Of a stretch of DNA of 34,928 bases, positions 33,918-34,928 are shown one piece after another. How positions within the stretch are numbered: the stretch's first letter is position 1; every line of letters starts with the position of its first letter. The translations under genes and the position numbers were made by a program. The notes beneath the pieces are model-generated. The model did no database searches, was not told where the DNA came from, and saw only the letters and a list, made by a program, of their open reading frames with translations. Where the stretch lies: positions 1 through 34,928 of the forward strand of contig JAKSNC010000022.1 in the NCBI GenBank assembly GCA_024400195.1. Direction: 5' to 3'. The DNA is from Bacteroidales bacterium (lineage in GTDB: Bacteria > Bacteroidota > Bacteroidia > Bacteroidales > F082).

Positions 33918-34663
33918 CGATAAAGATAACGCACATAGAGCAGACAGACTCAACCAACGTCTATCTGCAGCGTCTGCAGGCGGCGACCGACATCAGGGGA
34001 TGTGCGGTCGCCGCCTGTCGGCAAACAGCAGGCAGGGGCATGGGCGACAACATCTGGGAGAGCGAGGCAGGACAGAACCTGACTTTTTCGGTCGCCTTAG
34101 ACATGTCGTTTCTGCGGGCGGCGGCACAGTTTCAGTTATCGAAGGCGGTATCGTTAGGCTTGTTGGATGCCCTAAGCGGAGCCGCGAATGAGAAACATTT
34201 CACGATAAAATGGCCCAACGACATCTACTGCGAAGGACACAAAATAGGCGGCATCCTCATCAACAACACCATCAACGGCAGCATGATGGACGTTTCCATC
34301 ATCGGCATAGGCCTCAACGTCAACCAGACAACGTTTAAAGAATGGCCGACAAATCCGTCGTCGCTGCACAACCTCACAGGCAGAAAACACCAATTGGAAC
34401 CGCTTCTTCAATCCGTCTGCCTCCATATTGAAAAACAGTGGGAAAGACTGAAGGAACTCAACAAAACAAACGATTTCACAAGTTTGGACAACGACTATCT
34501 GAATAATCTGCTTCGTTATCATACGTGGGGCGATTACGAAGTCGGCGGCAACGTGAAAAACCTCTTCATGGAGGGCGTTGACCCTTTCGGACGCCTCAAA
34601 CTCCGCGACGCACTCGGCGAGACACACACCTTCGACATCAAAGAGGTGAAGTTCAGGTGGTGA
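33914..34663 (+). CDS. birA: Biotin-[acetyl-CoA carboxylase] ligase, without N-terminal DNA-binding domain
   Basis: A 249-residue biotin protein ligase that attaches biotin to the biotin carboxyl carrier protein via biotinyl-AMP. The N-terminal TDSTN and the GRGMGDNIW loop (from Gly40; the usual form is GRGRxGR, so one Arg is replaced) are present, as is the KWPNDIY motif with the ligase Lys near residue 100, then GGILI and GIGLNVNQ. It has a C-terminal SH3-like domain (about 205-249). It lacks the helix-turn-helix of E. coli BirA, so it is a class I ligase and not a repressor. The start overlaps the preceding stop by 4 nt. Confidence 0.92.
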   Translation: MTIKITHIEQTDSTNVYLQRLQAATDIRGCAVAACRQTAGRGMGDNIWESEAGQNLTFSVALDMSFLRAAAQFQLSKAVSLGLLDALSGAANEKHFTIKWPNDIYCEGHKIGGILINNTINGSMMDVSIIGIGLNVNQTTFKEWPTNPSSLHNLTGRKHQLEPLLQSVCLHIEKQWERLKELNKTNDFTSLDNDYLNNLLRYHTWGDYEVGGNVKNLFMEGVDPFGRLKLRDALGETHTFDIKEVKFRW

Positions 34664-34672
34664 AAGTCCGTT

Positions 34673-34747
34673 ATGGAGACGACACAAAGCAACATAATGA
34701 CACCCGCACTCAATATAGATAAATCCAACTGGAAGAAAAAGAATTAG
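34673..34747 (+). other. 24-codon ORF, possible remnant of a restriction specificity gene
   Basis: A short frame starting ATGGAGACG ends at a stop after KSNWKKKN. The LDKSNWKK-like piece resembles the N terminus of type I restriction specificity (HsdS) proteins, but this rests on a few residues only. I see no real gene here. The rest of 34664-34784 has nothing else supportable. Confidence 0.2.
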
Positions 34748-34784
34748 AAAGTGCTGTTAAGAGAAAAACAAGGAGGAACAAGCG

Positions 34785-34928
34785 ATGGAATCACAAAATA
34801 TGGAATACAAAGAATCGTGGCGCGATGAATATATGAAATGGATTTGCGGTTTTGCTAATGCGCAAGGCGGCACACTCTATATCGGCAATGATTGCGTTTT
34901 TCCTGCCAACTGGACCAAGGAGACCTTG
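34785..34928 (+). CDS. AlbA_2 (Schlafen-like) putative DNA-binding protein, partial at window end
   Basis: Starts with a good AGGAGG ribosome site at 34771-34776, unusual for this genome. The 48 visible codons open ESQNMEYKESWRDEYMKWICGF and then ANAQGGTLYIG, the N-terminal AlbA_2 signature of putative ATP-binding transcription-regulator-like proteins. After LYIG the sequence changes to NDCVFPANWTKETL, which I would expect much later in that family, so an internal deletion is possible. The gene continues beyond the window. Confidence 0.6.
   Translation, partial: MESQNMEYKESWRDEYMKWICGFANAQGGTLYIGNDCVFPANWTKETL

Overview
The window looks like Bacteroidales DNA. Several genes carry TAnnTTTG-type promoter -7 boxes (usual in Bacteroidetes), Shine-Dalgarno sites are mostly absent, two secreted proteins end in type IX secretion (T9SS) sorting domains, and Hcp, TssB, TssC and the other core type VI secretion (T6SS) proteins are of the Bacteroidetes kind. 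No rRNA, tRNA or CRISPR array was seen.

Layout. (1) 1-2457: a minus-strand 5'-nucleotidase-family lipoprotein lying between two copies of a MITE-like inverted-repeat element. (2) 2458-6391: a complete three-gene glycyl radical operon, hpdB-hpdC-hpdA, for 4-hydroxyphenylacetate decarboxylase, which makes p-cresol. (3) 6401-6713: a decayed minus-strand Fic gene fragment marking the left edge of the next block. (4) 6748-26368: one long plus-strand T6SS locus in the order tssH, tssB, tssC, hcp, [terminator], a second Hcp-like gene, vgrG, PAAR-like, ubiquitin-like protein, E2-like, two envelope proteins, a VWA/RING membrane protein, E1-like, tssG, tssK, tssE, tssF. (5) 26437-34663: DEAD-box RNA helicase, C69 dipeptidase, Omp85-type barrel, two T9SS cargo proteins and a biotin ligase. 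(6) 34664-34928: fragments that look like gene remnants, cut by the window end.

The main discovery candidate is in block 4. A T6SS with sheath, tube, spike, baseplate and ClpV genes contains a eukaryote-like protein conjugation set within the same apparent operon: a beta-grasp protein of 104 residues ending in Gly, an E2-fold protein with an HPN motif and a candidate catalytic Cys, and a ThiF/E1-fold adenylating enzyme. Between E2 and E1 lie a secreted protein, a one-helix membrane protein and an 817-residue protein that combines a periplasmic VWA domain, seven predicted membrane helices, a cytoplasmic RING-H2-like Cys/His cluster and a possible FHA-like tail. Genes for the known membrane complexes (TssJLM, or the Bacteroidetes TssN/O/P/Q/R set) were not recognised, and TssK is short. 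The three envelope genes are therefore candidates for a replacement membrane complex, with the RING-like part facing the cytoplasm where E1, E2 and the modifier would work. I infer that ubiquitin-like modification controls or builds this secretion machine, or modifies its cargo. Nothing in the sequence identifies the target.
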